64,000 bases of DNA from Streptomyces sp. DG2A-72 (GTDB taxonomy: Bacteria > Actinomycetota > Actinomycetes > Streptomycetales > Streptomycetaceae): assembly GCF_030499575.1 (NCBI RefSeq), contig NZ_JASTLC010000001.1, positions 3,806,001 through 3,870,000 of the forward strand, given 5' to 3'. This document shows, one piece after another, positions 8,962-17,616 of the stretch (within the stretch, counting starts at the first letter, position 1; each line of letters starts with the position of its first letter). The notes under the pieces are model-generated. The model was given only the letters and a program-made list of their open reading frames with translations, made no database searches and was not told the origin of the DNA. The position numbers and the translations under genes are program-made.

Positions 8962-10351
8962 AGCGCACCCCCCAGCCGATCATGAGTACCAGGCAGGACG
9001 CCGGGCTGTGGACGATGGTTCCGCGGGCTCGATCACTGGGCGATGTGCATCGTGAAGTCGCAGGGCGGTGGGGTGTGAGGGGCGGCAGGGAAGATCGGGC
9101 CAGTCTCCGGCCCCATCTCTGCCCCGGCGCCTCGACATAGCGGTACGTCAGCACGCACAGCGGCAACAGCACGACGTAGAAGGCCACTTCGAGTACGAGG
9201 TCGTCGTGCGGCCGGCGTCCGATCGTGCCGTCGCTCACCGCCAGCAGCAGTGGATGGACGAGGTAGACCGAGTAGCTGATCGTGCCGAGTCCCGTCAGGA
9301 GGCGGGGGATGTGTCGGTGGCGCAGCGTCAGGCCTGCCGCGAAGGTGAACACGGCCAGGAGGAGGGCCAGGGTCCAGCCGCGGGGTGTGAAGTTGTCCCC
9401 GCCCATGTCCCCGCCCGTGTCCCCGTCGCCGTACGCACTTCCGACCGCGCAGGCGACCACCACGACGGCCGCGCACGCCACGTATGACCACTTGCTCTGG
9501 CCGGTGTCGGCCCGGTACACCGCCGTACCGAGGAACATCACGGCGAGGATCACCAGGCCTTCCCACACCGGGACCGTGCCGTTGAAGGCGACCAGGAGCA
9601 GTGTGAGGACGCCGCCCAGCACGCCCCCGAACATCCGCAGCGCCGCCGATCCGGTGCTCGCGCAGCAGATGGCGATCGCCATCACGACCGAGGCGAGCGC
9701 GATCAGCGGGCCGGTGCCGAGTGCGTCGGAGAGGAAAGAGACCGGCAGCGCGAGCCCTGCCGTCACGCTCAGGGCGGCGACCGCCGCCAGGGTGACGGCC
9801 ACCGCGACGGAACGCCGGTGCAGGCGGACCGTGAAGAGAGCGACGACCAAGAGGTAGAAGGCCATCTCGTACGAGAGCGTCCACAGGACGAGCAGGAGAT
9901 TGGGTGTGCCCAACAGCTCCTGGAACAGCGTGAGATGGGCCGCGGCCACCGAGGTGACGCTCTGTCCGCCGAAGTCCCGGATCTCCGCCACGCCCAGCGC
10001 CCCGGCTGCCAGTGCGCCGGTGACGACGGCCGCCCACAGGGGGTAGATGCGGAAGACGCGGCCGGTCCAGAACGTCCGTACGCAGCCTCGGCGTTCCAGC
10101 GATGCGGGGATGATGTAGCCGCTCACCAGGAAGAACACCAGGATGCCGTAGCGGCTGGTGTTGAACTCCGGCATCAACTCCCGTCGGAACTCCGCCATGA
10201 AGGAGTACGACGAGTGGTCGAACACCACGACCAGCGCCGCGATGCCGCGCAACGCGTCCAGCCAGCCGAGCCGCGACGGACTGGGCGGACGAGACAAACC
10301 GGGCAGTCCTGACGTGGGTAATCGGGGCGACTCGGAGAGTGAGGGCTTCAT
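8804..10351 (-). CDS. Acyltransferase 3 family membrane protein, C-terminus uncertain
   Basis: 515 residues as read. After ~30 residues comes LGWLDALRGIAALVVVFDHSSY, the AT3 signature with the catalytic HDR-region histidine, then about ten membrane helices ending TISYSVYLVHPLLLA and YRYVEAPGQRWGRRLAR. The family O-acylates sugars or lipids at the membrane. ATG at 10351 follows GAGAAGGG; the longer upstream frame is not supported. The last ~90 codons after RRLARSS are Arg/Pro/Cys-rich and unlike the family, and overlap a small membrane frame at 8788-8961. A neighbouring frame stops at 9033. A lost or gained base near 9050-9110 would explain this. Confidence 0.8.
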   Translation of the reverse strand: MKPSLSESPRLPTSGLPGLSRPPSPSRLGWLDALRGIAALVVVFDHSSYSFMAEFRRELMPEFNTSRYGILVFFLVSGYIIPASLERRGCVRTFWTGRVFRIYPLWAAVVTGALAAGALGVAEIRDFGGQSVTSVAAAHLTLFQELLGTPNLLLVLWTLSYEMAFYLLVVALFTVRLHRRSVAVAVTLAAVAALSVTAGLALPVSFLSDALGTGPLIALASVVMAIAICCASTGSAALRMFGGVLGGVLTLLLVAFNGTVPVWEGLVILAVMFLGTAVYRADTGQSKWSYVACAAVVVVACAVGSAYGDGDTGGDMGGDNFTPRGWTLALLLAVFTFAAGLTLRHRHIPRLLTGLGTISYSVYLVHPLLLAVSDGTIGRRPHDDLVLEVAFYVVLLPLCVLTYRYVEAPGQRWGRRLARSSLPPLTPHRPATSRCTSPSDRARGTIVHSPASCLVLMIGWGVRYGVRRAVVDRHRDCNNDFSRCDGGAWGHPRICGRRSCPCGGLRTTRSGRGAR

Positions 10352-10432
10352 CACCCTTCTCACGAGCCGCCCTTCTTCCGTGTTCAGCTGGAGTCTTCCC
10401 TGTTCAGCCGGAGACAGAAGCAGGGCCCCGGC

Positions 10433-10451
10433 CCCGGGCTTGTGGCCCGGG
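10433..10451 (-). terminator. Hairpin after the small secreted peptide gene
   Basis: Perfect 7-bp arms CCCGGGC/GCCCGGG around a 5-nt loop, 40 bp after the stop of the reverse-strand peptide gene and before the acyltransferase start. Probably a factor-independent terminator of the GC-rich actinomycete type without a strong U tract. Just beside it, 10381-10414 carries two direct copies of TGTTCAGC(T/C)GGAG 20 bp apart. Confidence 0.5.
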
Positions 10452-10493
10452 TGCCGAGACCCGTTGCGGTGAGCTACCAGTGTCGGATCGCCG

Positions 10494-10748
10494 CTAGTGG
10501 CCGTGGCCGCAGCTGGAGCCGACGTGCTGGTGTTGCCCGCCCGCGTTGCCTTCGCCGTTGATCGCGTTGCCCAGGAGGCCGTTGAGGAGGCCAACCTGGC
10601 CAAGGAGGCCGACGTTCAAGTCGTGAGACTTGCAGCCTCCACCGCCGTACATGACGGGCGCGCTCTGGGCGGTCGCGGTGCCGGTGGCTATGCAGCTGAA
10701 CGTACCCATCATGGCGGCCGCAACAGCGGCCTTCTGAAGCTTGCGCAT
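10494..10748 (-). CDS. Small secreted Gly/His/Cys-rich peptide
   Basis: 84 residues with a classic Sec signal peptide (MRKLQKAAVAAAMMGTFSC..., cleavage expected after TATAQ near residue 28). The mature ~56 residues read GGGGCKSHD, a hydrophobic NVGLLGQVGLLNGLLGN core, and GGQHQHVGSSCGHGH. The two mature cysteines (GGGGC and SSCGHGH) could form a disulfide; the His-rich end suggests metal binding. The hydrophobic core recalls chaplin-like surface peptides but it is not a clear chaplin. A strong AGGAGG RBS precedes the ATG at 10748. Family function unknown. Confidence 0.75.
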   Translation of the reverse strand: MRKLQKAAVAAAMMGTFSCIATGTATAQSAPVMYGGGGCKSHDLNVGLLGQVGLLNGLLGNAINGEGNAGGQHQHVGSSCGHGH

Positions 10749-10840
10749 GTCTCCTCCTTGCGTGAGTAGAGCGCACCATCAAAAGATCCACTTTGCGCTC
10801 GTATCGGAGGCTAATCCGATATCTCCCACGGCGCTCTTCG

Positions 10841-10880
10841 GAGCTGCCATACGGGGCGCGGAGCTGCCATACGGGGCACG
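10841..10880. repeat. 20-bp tandem duplication
   Basis: Two adjacent 20-bp copies, GAGCTGCCATACGGGGCGCG and GAGCTGCCATACGGGGCACG, differing at one base. They sit in the gap between the DUF4037 gene end and the upstream side of the secreted-peptide gene. No function evident. Confidence 0.9.
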
Positions 10881-10949
10881 GGACACGCCCGAACCGGCTA
10901 CATCGGCCCCTTCCAGGGCCCTGGCTGATAACCCCTCACCCTTCACCGC

Positions 10950-12056
10950 TCACCGCGGCTTTCTCATCACGTCGCTCATGGCCCGCGTCAGTTCCGGTCG
11001 CGTCAGGACGTCCGTGCTGTCCATGAACTGGTCCGCCGACCCGACGGCCGGCAGGTCCCGGAGGGTGGGGTCGGTGATGCGGGCGCTCAGGGCGCGGGCG
11101 AAGCGTTCGGCGTGCAGGACGCGGAAGGGCCTGGAGTGGTACGGGCGGGTGGTCGGGTCCACGCGGTGGGTGAGGTCGAGCTGGTTGTGGATGCCGGCGA
11201 CGATCTCGTAAGCCTGCGCGAGGTGCCGTTCGCGGGTGTGCCAGTCCGTGGCCGCGAGGGCGGCGGTCAGGACGGGGGTGAGGCGGGGGGCCGCGTGGGT
11301 GCGGGCGAAGGCGCTGCCGAGCCATTTGGCGTACGGCGGGTAGCGGCGGTCCATGAGGAGGCACAGCCGCATCAGGTCACGGACGAGGCGGGCGGCGACG
11401 ACGGCGGAGCCGAGTTCGTCGCCGACTTCGCCGCAGCGGCCGACGAAGGCCTCTTCCTGGGAGATGCGCTGCCATTGGCAGGCCAGGACGTGGAGCCAGA
11501 CGTCGTGCGGGTACCAGCGGAGGGTGTGGCGTAAGGGGCCGAGTTCATGGAGGCCGTCGTGGAACACGGCGCCGGCGGTGACCTCGGCGAGGAGCTGGGT
11601 GGGGGTGGCCAGCCAGTCCGTGGGGGTGACGCCCTGCCACGGGTCGAAGCCGAGTTCGTCGGTGAACCAGGCGGCGCGATGGGTGACCTCGATGCGGTGG
11701 TGGACCGGTCCGTCGGTTTCCTGCATGACGCGGGTGTCGCCGTCGCCGGTGGGGGCGAAGTGGGTGGGGTAGCCCTCGAAGGTCTTCGGAAGGTGTTCGG
11801 TCAGTACGTGTCTGATGCGGCCGCCGTGCCGGGAGACGTCGCTTCTGCGGAGGAAGAGCTGCAGACGTGGGCCCCATTCGTGGTCCGCCGAGCGGGGGGT
11901 GTCGAAGCCGAGGACTTCCGATCCGCTTCCGATACGGGCGGCGGAGTGCGGGATTCCGGGGGCGGCTTCCTCAAGGAGGGGGCGTACGGCATCTGTGTAG
12001 AAGCGGCGGGAGAGTTCAAGGCCCGGTATGAAAGGTGGCATATTCGTGAAGCTCAT
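10950..12056 (-). CDS. DUF4037 domain protein (nucleotidyltransferase-like)
   Basis: 368 residues from ATG 12056 (GGGGAAGG upstream). The start MPPFIPGLELSRRFYTDAVR and the block GSGSEVLGFDTPRSADHEWGPRLQLFL are typical of DUF4037; GSGSEVLGFDTPRSADHEWG resembles the GS...D-x-D core of nucleotidyltransferase-fold proteins. The middle contains WFTDELGFDP and the helical C-terminus handles the rest. Members are predicted NTases of unknown substrate, sometimes aminoglycoside-like modifying enzymes or toxins. Divergent from the LRR gene. Confidence 0.8.
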   Translation of the reverse strand: MSFTNMPPFIPGLELSRRFYTDAVRPLLEEAAPGIPHSAARIGSGSEVLGFDTPRSADHEWGPRLQLFLRRSDVSRHGGRIRHVLTEHLPKTFEGYPTHFAPTGDGDTRVMQETDGPVHHRIEVTHRAAWFTDELGFDPWQGVTPTDWLATPTQLLAEVTAGAVFHDGLHELGPLRHTLRWYPHDVWLHVLACQWQRISQEEAFVGRCGEVGDELGSAVVAARLVRDLMRLCLLMDRRYPPYAKWLGSAFARTHAAPRLTPVLTAALAATDWHTRERHLAQAYEIVAGIHNQLDLTHRVDPTTRPYHSRPFRVLHAERFARALSARITDPTLRDLPAVGSADQFMDSTDVLTRPELTRAMSDVMRKPR

Positions 12057-12184
12057 GCCGGAGCACCTTCCCCGTCCGCACATGATCGTGCGGAAAAGTT
12101 TCACACCCGCCGCGCGATCGTCGTACGGCATCAAGTCGCCTTGCCCGAAGGGGCGTTGTCAGACCCGTCCGCTAACGTCCCTTC

Positions 12185-14041
12185 ATGACTTCAGGCAACG
12201 GGAACACCGCAGGTCGGCTGGACGAGTTACGCGCGGGCGTGGGGACGGCCACGCCGGTTCAGGCGCGTAAGGCGGTACGGGAACTGGTCCTCGTCGTCGA
12301 CGACGGGGAGGCGCTCGAACTCGCCGTCCGGTACGCCCCTACGGCGGACCTGTCCTCCGAGATGCTGCTGCGGCTGTGGGAGGGGGCCGCCGATCCGGAC
12401 GCGTTCTGTGCCGCCCTGCTCGCGCCCGCGTTCCGCCGCGAAGGACGGACCGAACTGCGGTTGCAGCGGCGCAGTTCGCTGCTGGGCCTGCGGCATCTGA
12501 CCATGCTTCGTACGCTCCACGTCTTGCGGTGCAAGGAGATCACGGACCTCACCGAGGTCGGCGCGCTGAGCGGGCTGACCGAGCTCGATCTGAACGGCTG
12601 TTCGGGCATCGAGGATCTGACGCCGCTCGGCCGGCTCACCGAGCTGGTCCGGCTCAACCTGCACCGGTGCCGGGCCGTGACGGACTTCGCGCCGCTGCTG
12701 ACGCTCGGGCGGCTGCGTGAGCTGGACCTGAGCGTGACCAAGGTGTCCCGGCTGTCCTCCGCCGACGGCTTCGGCCCGGCGTTCCCCGTGCTGGAGAGCC
12801 TGTCGCTGCGAGCGTGCCGTGCCTTCAAGGACGCACGGCAGCTGTCCGGGCTGCAGCGGCTCACCCGTCTCGACCTGGGCCATACGGGTGTCCGCGACCT
12901 GGCGGGCGTACGGGATCTCCCCGCCCTCACCCACCTGGACCTGCGGGACTGCGCACAACTGCGCAGCCTGACCGGCATCGACGCCCTGACGGCGCTGACC
13001 GACCTGGTCCTCGACAACTGCTCCCGCCTCAGCACCCTGCAGGGCCTCGGCGCCCACCCCCGGCTGACCCGGCTCACCATCGCGAAGTGCCCCGAACTGC
13101 GGGACCTGGTCGGGCTGTCGCCGCCGGCCGGCCTGACCGAGCTGACGATCAAGCAATGCGAGCGGCTGACGTCCGTGCGCGGCGTCGGAACGCTGCGCAC
13201 CCTGACGACGTTCAGTGTCACCCTCTGCCCCGCGCTGGAGGACTACGCCGAGCTGAGTTCCCTTCCGTTGCTCAGCCACCTGAAACTGCACGGACTTGAG
13301 CAGCTCCGGGATCTCTCACCGTTCGACGCCGTCCCGGGACTGCGGCAGCTGGACATATGGCACTGCCCGGGACTGACCGACCTCGAAACACTGGGAGACC
13401 ATGGCCAGTTGACCAAGTTGACGGTCGGTGTGTGCGAGAACCTGCGGACACCGGGCAGCCTCACCGGCCTGCCCGCCCTGCGGGAGCTGGAGTTCAACTG
13501 CCGGGCCATGACCGGCCTCGGATGCCTCGGCAATCTCCCCTCACTGAGGAAACTCGAGGTGATCAGCGGCACGTTGGAGAGCATCGACCCCGTGGCCGGG
13601 ACCCCGCTGGTCGAAGTGGCACTCTACGGAGTGGAAGGACTGACGTCCCTCCGCGCCCTGGAGCAGTGCTCCGACCTGCGCGAGCTGACGGTCCACCGGT
13701 GCGACCATGTCGAGGAACTCCCCGTCGGCCCGCACGGCACGCTCTCCCTCGCCTTCCTGGACTGGAAGGACCTGTCACCCCTCACCGGACGTGACAGCAT
13801 CCGCACGCTCCACCTCAACTCCATGAACACACTTCAGGACTTGAGCGCCCTGACCACCCTCCCCGCCCTCGCCCACCTCAGCTTCAACACCGTCTCCGCC
13901 CAGGAGAACTTCGAGACGCTGCTCGAACTGCCGGCCCTGGAGCGGCTCACGATGCCGGGAGGACTGTTCAGGAGGAGAGGGGTGTACGACGCCGTCGTGG
14001 ACGAACTCGCCGCGCGCGGGGTGGCCGTATCGCACGGGTGA
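12185..14041 (+). CDS. Leucine-rich repeat protein
   Basis: 618 residues. After a ~95-residue helical N-terminus come about twenty consecutive LRRs of 22-24 residues, for example LTELDLNGCSGIEDLTPLGR and LRELDLS..., with conserved Leu spacing and a recurring Cys at the asparagine-ladder position. LRR domains are binding platforms; in Streptomyces this type is often fused to NACHT/STAND NTPases but no NTPase motif is present here. No signal peptide, so cytoplasmic. The function is unknown. ATG at 12185 is the first in-frame start, and the only larger frames in the region are antisense. Confidence 0.88.
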   Translation: MTSGNGNTAGRLDELRAGVGTATPVQARKAVRELVLVVDDGEALELAVRYAPTADLSSEMLLRLWEGAADPDAFCAALLAPAFRREGRTELRLQRRSSLLGLRHLTMLRTLHVLRCKEITDLTEVGALSGLTELDLNGCSGIEDLTPLGRLTELVRLNLHRCRAVTDFAPLLTLGRLRELDLSVTKVSRLSSADGFGPAFPVLESLSLRACRAFKDARQLSGLQRLTRLDLGHTGVRDLAGVRDLPALTHLDLRDCAQLRSLTGIDALTALTDLVLDNCSRLSTLQGLGAHPRLTRLTIAKCPELRDLVGLSPPAGLTELTIKQCERLTSVRGVGTLRTLTTFSVTLCPALEDYAELSSLPLLSHLKLHGLEQLRDLSPFDAVPGLRQLDIWHCPGLTDLETLGDHGQLTKLTVGVCENLRTPGSLTGLPALRELEFNCRAMTGLGCLGNLPSLRKLEVISGTLESIDPVAGTPLVEVALYGVEGLTSLRALEQCSDLRELTVHRCDHVEELPVGPHGTLSLAFLDWKDLSPLTGRDSIRTLHLNSMNTLQDLSALTTLPALAHLSFNTVSAQENFETLLELPALERLTMPGGLFRRRGVYDAVVDELAARGVAVSHG

Positions 14042-14047
14042 AGTTCT

Positions 14048-14368
14048 TCAGGACGCCGGGTCCGTGCTGCCGCCGCGGCGCAGGGCGCGGGCGCAGCAGC
14101 CGATGATCGTGGCGTTGACGATCGCCCCGATCACGACGGCGAGGACGAGCATCGCGCCGTTGTCCGGCAGCGCGAGCAGCACCACGCTGACCGGGGCGGT
14201 GGCGAGCAGCGGTATGACACCTGCCATGGACTCGTCCGAGCGGTCGGCGACGGTCACCGCGAGCGCCCCCACGAGCAGGACGGCACAGACGGCGAGGTAG
14301 ACGCGGGCGACGACGTCGCTGAGCGCGAGACGCAGGATGCGGGGAAGGGATCGGCCGGAAGCTGTCAC
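14048..14368 (-). CDS. Small integral membrane protein (SCO4225-like)
   Basis: 106 residues from GTG 14368 with GAGGAG nine bases upstream; an ATG-started frame extends to 14437 without RBS. Three or four hydrophobic segments: DVVARVYLAVCAVLLVGALA, GVIPLLATAPVSVVLLALP and MLVLAVVIGAIVNATIIGCCA. The VARVYLAVCAVLLVG opening resembles a family annotated after SCO4225 in Streptomyces, to my memory. Convergent with the LRR gene (6 bp between stops). Confidence 0.7.
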   Translation of the reverse strand: MTASGRSLPRILRLALSDVVARVYLAVCAVLLVGALAVTVADRSDESMAGVIPLLATAPVSVVLLALPDNGAMLVLAVVIGAIVNATIIGCCARALRRGGSTDPAS

Positions 14369-14506
14369 GGTGGTGGACTCCTCGGTGGGGTCGCGTGCTG
14401 TGCGGCGGTTCGCTCTCTTCGCCTTGGACCACACCACGGTTGACCGGCAACTCGCTTTCCATGCGTGGGCGGAGGAGTTCGCCGTTGTGGGCTGGAGAGG
14501 TATCGG

Positions 14507-14822
14507 ATGAAGACGCCGCAGTCACCGCCTGACGCCGACTCGGCTTACCTCGCACTCGACGACCCGTGTACGGCACCCGCAGGCGATCGCCTGGCGTGGG
14601 ACGAACTGCGCATCGACGACTACGACAACCAGCTGCACCGCGTTCCGATCCCTCTTGAACGTGCGCACGGCCACATATGGGCGACCAAGGCCACTGTGTG
14701 GGTTCCTGCTGGGGGTGACCAACTGGTCCTTCTGGGGGAACCCCGGAGCGGGCAGAACCATGCTCGACCAGGCGGTGAACCGCCTCATTCGGCAAGGGTG
14801 GCGCGACGCGTACCCGCAGTGA
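14507..14822 (+). pseudogene. Frameshifted small hypothetical gene
   Basis: ATG 14507 follows GGAGAGG. The frame reads MKTPQSPPDADSAYLALDDP to HIWATKATVW, then becomes Pro/Arg-rich nonsense. Removing one G of the GGG at about 14700-14702 joins it to FLLGVTNWSFWGNPGAGRTM and NRLIRQGWRDAYPQ, ending TGA at 14820-14822, a natural-looking C-terminus. So the gene is ~104 codons with a single-base insertion, either genuine decay or a sequencing error. Family not recognised. Confidence 0.6.
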
Positions 14823-14924
14823 CTTCGTGACCTCAAGGCCGAGCGGCTCGCTTTTCGGGACGGGTCCCCGGACCCAGACGGTATCCATGGCCTGAGCTTC
14901 GGCAGGTCGGCGGCGAGGGGGTGG

Positions 14925-15356
14925 GTGGCGATGTTGTTGCTCAGCGAGATCGGGATGCGACTGGGGACGGCCGCAGCCGGTGTGGGTTCGGCAATTCTGG
15001 CGGTGACCTTCGGTGATCTTGTCATGCGCTTGGTGGCTGTCTGGCTCGCCGTGATCTTCTTGAGCCTGTTCACGGTGATGGTGGTCGCGGATATCCGGGA
15101 GCGGCGGGGCCTTCCGCCGCCGAAGATCCATGGGACCGGCCGGCCCGGAGCCGCCGAATGGGTCTTCGTCGTGGTCTTCGACGCCCTCATGGCTCTCTTC
15201 GTCTACGCGGGAGTCCTCGACGTGCAGCGGGGCGGTGAAGGCGAGTTGCTGGTCGCCGGCGTGATAGCCGTCGGGATGGTGCTGCTTCTCACCGGCGGCG
15301 TCGTGCGCCGTTGGTGGCGGCATCGCCGCGCCGGGACGACCGGTGGGAGGCGTTGA
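14925..15356 (+). CDS. Four-helix membrane protein
   Basis: 143 residues starting GTG 14925 (or ATG 14931, two codons later; GAGGGGG lies upstream of both). Hydrophobic helices are visible at AVWLAVIFLSLFTVMVVA, EWVFVVVFDALMALFVYAG and LLVAGVIAVGMVLLLTGG plus an N-terminal one, followed by a basic tail (VVRRWWRHRRA). No domain recognised. Confidence 0.6.
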   Translation: MAMLLLSEIGMRLGTAAAGVGSAILAVTFGDLVMRLVAVWLAVIFLSLFTVMVVADIRERRGLPPPKIHGTGRPGAAEWVFVVVFDALMALFVYAGVLDVQRGGEGELLVAGVIAVGMVLLLTGGVVRRWWRHRRAGTTGGRR

Positions 15357-15374
15357 ACGCCTCGTTGGGCGGCG

Positions 15375-15834
15375 TCAACGTCCGTCGCCGGGTGGTCGGG
15401 TCCATGGATCGGCTCTGCGGACGAGTGTCGTGACGCGGTGGCCCAGGGGCGGCGGGAGGTGGTGGAGGAAGGTGTGGGCCCTGCGGCGGAGGGCGGGGGA
15501 CGTGGTGGTCCGCAGGAGGGCGCGGTGGGCGACGGTGGTCTTGCCCGGCCGGCCCACGGACAGGCGGAGTTGGGACTCCCGAGGCGTCCAGTTGGGGATG
15601 ACCAGGCGGGGTGGGGTGCCCACGGTCATCGTGGGCAGGTGCGGGCCGGCTCCCGCGTCGGGGTGCAGGGCCGTCACCCGCAGGTGGCGGCCCACGCCGA
15701 GGAGTTGGGCGTAGACCCAGACGTTGTGGGCGCCGGGAGGCAGGGGCCGGCCGCCGGTCAGCGTCAAGGCCTCCAGGGCGGTCGTGCCCGAGACGACCAC
15801 CCGGTGCCGGCACCACAATGCTGACCTTGAGCAT
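15375..15834 (-). pseudogene. Probable remnant of a larger (glycosyltransferase-like?) gene
   Basis: Two phases appear to belong to one former gene. ATG 15834 opens MLKVSIVVPAPG, which looks like the first strand of a GT2 glycosyltransferase, but that phase soon turns into Arg/Pro-rich sequence. The other phase, open from 15932, reads VVVSGTTALEALTLTGGRPL and GAHNVWVYAQLLGVGRHLRV to its stop at 15375 and looks like a genuine C-terminal beta domain. A gene that lost its middle and shifted phase would fit. Assignment is weak. Confidence 0.35.
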
Positions 15835-15957
15835 CGCGACCCCTCTGTACAGATCGGGAGGTACGGATCGGGAGCGGATGGCGCAGTCATCACGTTATGG
15901 GAGGATTCAGGCCAGAGCGAGTCATCACGCACGTCGGCGCGTCACTGGCTCACTGGA

Positions 15958-17436
15958 TCACTGGTACGCGACGGCCGACTCGCTGTACTTGCAGTGCGTA
16001 CCGTCCGCGCCCGTCCCCAACGACGTCGGCTCGTCACCGGAGTCGTTGCCCTTGAAGCGCTCGCAGACGGTGATGTCCTTGTCGCCGACGATCGTCACGC
16101 CCGAAAGGGTCGCGGTGTCGCCGAAGTTGGCGTTGACGCCGACGAGGACGTTTCCGGGGGCGGTCGCCTTGACGTTGCTGATGACGATGTGGCGCTGGTA
16201 CTGGGTGGAGCAGTTGCCGCAGGAGCGGACCAGCTTGCCGAAGTCCTCGACCTGGAAGTTCTTGATGGTGAGGGTGCCGGCGCCGTTGAACTGGAGGACC
16301 TTGTCGTCCGCCTTGCGCGCACCGCCGCCGTCGACCACGTACGTCGCCGACGCCGACTTGCCCTTGAAGCTGGCCGCGTCCTCGCCGACGTCCTCCCACC
16401 ACACGTTCTGCAGCGTGCAACTGCCCAGGCAGTGGACGCCGTCGGCGGCCGGTGAGCCGAGGACGACGTTCTTCAGGACCGCGCCGTCGGCGAGTTCGAA
16501 GAGCGGGTCCTGGCCCTCGGACTGGCTGTCGCCGCCGAGGCCGCCGAAGCCGTAGAAGCGGGCGAGGCCGCCGTCGTACGTACCGGAGACCGCGATCGTG
16601 GCCGTGACCGCCTTGTTGCCGGTGGGGGTCGGCCAGGCGCCCAGGGTGGTGCCGCCGGTGGCGGCCGGGGCGGCGGTGGGGGTCTTGGTCGCGGGGGCGG
16701 ATGTGGAGGGTGTGGCCGAGGGGGACTTGGTCGCGGAGGCGGACGGCGACGGGGAGGGCGACTTGGTGGCAGAGGCCGAAGGCGTCGCAGGGGTTGTCGG
16801 CCTCGCGTCCCCCTCCCCCGCCAGCGTCCAGCTCTTCGTGCGCGCCTTGTCACACGAGTTCTGCTGCAGCAGCCCCGCCTTCACATTGAGGCACTTGGCG
16901 CTCTCCGCGTTGACCAGGTGGTACGCGTCCCCGACCGCCGCCGGCTTCCACACCTGCGCGGCACTGCCGTCACACGCCTGCAGCTGTACGGCCTTCCCCG
17001 CCGACTTCGACGCGCCCTTCACCCCGGCGCACAGCGCGCCGTCCGACGACTTGACGGTGAATCCCCCGTCGCTGTCGGCCAGTTGCCAGGTCTGGGCAGT
17101 CTGCTCGGAGCCGGTGTTCGCGCACGCGGCCGTCGCCAGCTGGGTTCCGGCCGCGGTCGACGGTACGGTCACGCAGGTGCTGTCGGCGGCGTTCACCAGG
17201 TGATACGTGTCGGCGCCGGGGCCCGATGCCGACGCCGTCATCAGCACACCGCCGGTGACCGCGCCCGCGCCGAGCGCCATGACCAGGCCGCCGATCAGCA
17301 CTCCCCTGCGGCGGCTCGTCTTCCTGCGCCGTGGCCTGCGCACAGCTGCTCTCTCGCTCACGTCGTCGCTCTCGTTCGGAGGTTCGGAGGGCGGAAGCGG
17401 CCCGCCGAGACAGCCGTGCGCTGCCTTCTGCCGCAT
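15958..17436 (-). CDS. Pectate lyase (PL3-like) with ricin-type lectin domain
   Basis: 492 residues from ATG 17436 (AGGAG nine bases upstream; GTG 17361 is an alternative). Residues ~30-70 are an Arg-rich then hydrophobic signal/anchor (RRRGVLIGGLVMALGAGAV). Residues ~74-208 form a ricin B-like carbohydrate-binding domain with YHLVNAADSTC and YHLVNAESAKC repeats and QTWQLADSDGG. A Thr/Pro/Ser linker covers ~211-266. The last ~225 residues match PL3 pectate lyases: DGVHCLGSCTLQNVWWEDVG and DAASFKGKSA. It is exported and cleaves pectin while the lectin holds plant polymer. A four-copy short repeat lies upstream. Confidence 0.88.
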   Translation of the reverse strand: MRQKAAHGCLGGPLPPSEPPNESDDVSERAAVRRPRRRKTSRRRGVLIGGLVMALGAGAVTGGVLMTASASGPGADTYHLVNAADSTCVTVPSTAAGTQLATAACANTGSEQTAQTWQLADSDGGFTVKSSDGALCAGVKGASKSAGKAVQLQACDGSAAQVWKPAAVGDAYHLVNAESAKCLNVKAGLLQQNSCDKARTKSWTLAGEGDARPTTPATPSASATKSPSPSPSASATKSPSATPSTSAPATKTPTAAPAATGGTTLGAWPTPTGNKAVTATIAVSGTYDGGLARFYGFGGLGGDSQSEGQDPLFELADGAVLKNVVLGSPAADGVHCLGSCTLQNVWWEDVGEDAASFKGKSASATYVVDGGGARKADDKVLQFNGAGTLTIKNFQVEDFGKLVRSCGNCSTQYQRHIVISNVKATAPGNVLVGVNANFGDTATLSGVTIVGDKDITVCERFKGNDSGDEPTSLGTGADGTHCKYSESAVAYQ

Positions 17437-17544
17437 CGGATGCCACTCCTGTGCCACTCCTGCCGCATCAGCCGCCTCTCGGACCGCTTCCGCCCCTTCT
17501 GTTGCCGCAGGAGGGGGAAGGGTTGCCGCGGGGACGAGATTCTT

Positions 17545-17597
17545 TTGCGCGCCGATCTTTGCGCGCCGACCCTGCACGCCGACCTTGCGCGCCGCGG
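17545..17597. repeat. 13-14-bp tandem repeat, four copies
   Basis: The core TGCGCGCCGA(T/C)C begins at 17546, 17560, 17573 (one mismatch) and 17586, i.e. periods of 14, 13 and 13 bp. It occupies the ~180-bp gap between the IMPase gene end and the pectate lyase start, so on the reverse strand it lies in the lyase 5' region. No known operator matches. Confidence 0.85.
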
Positions 17598-17616
17598 TGA
17601 GTTCCCGAGCTGCGGA

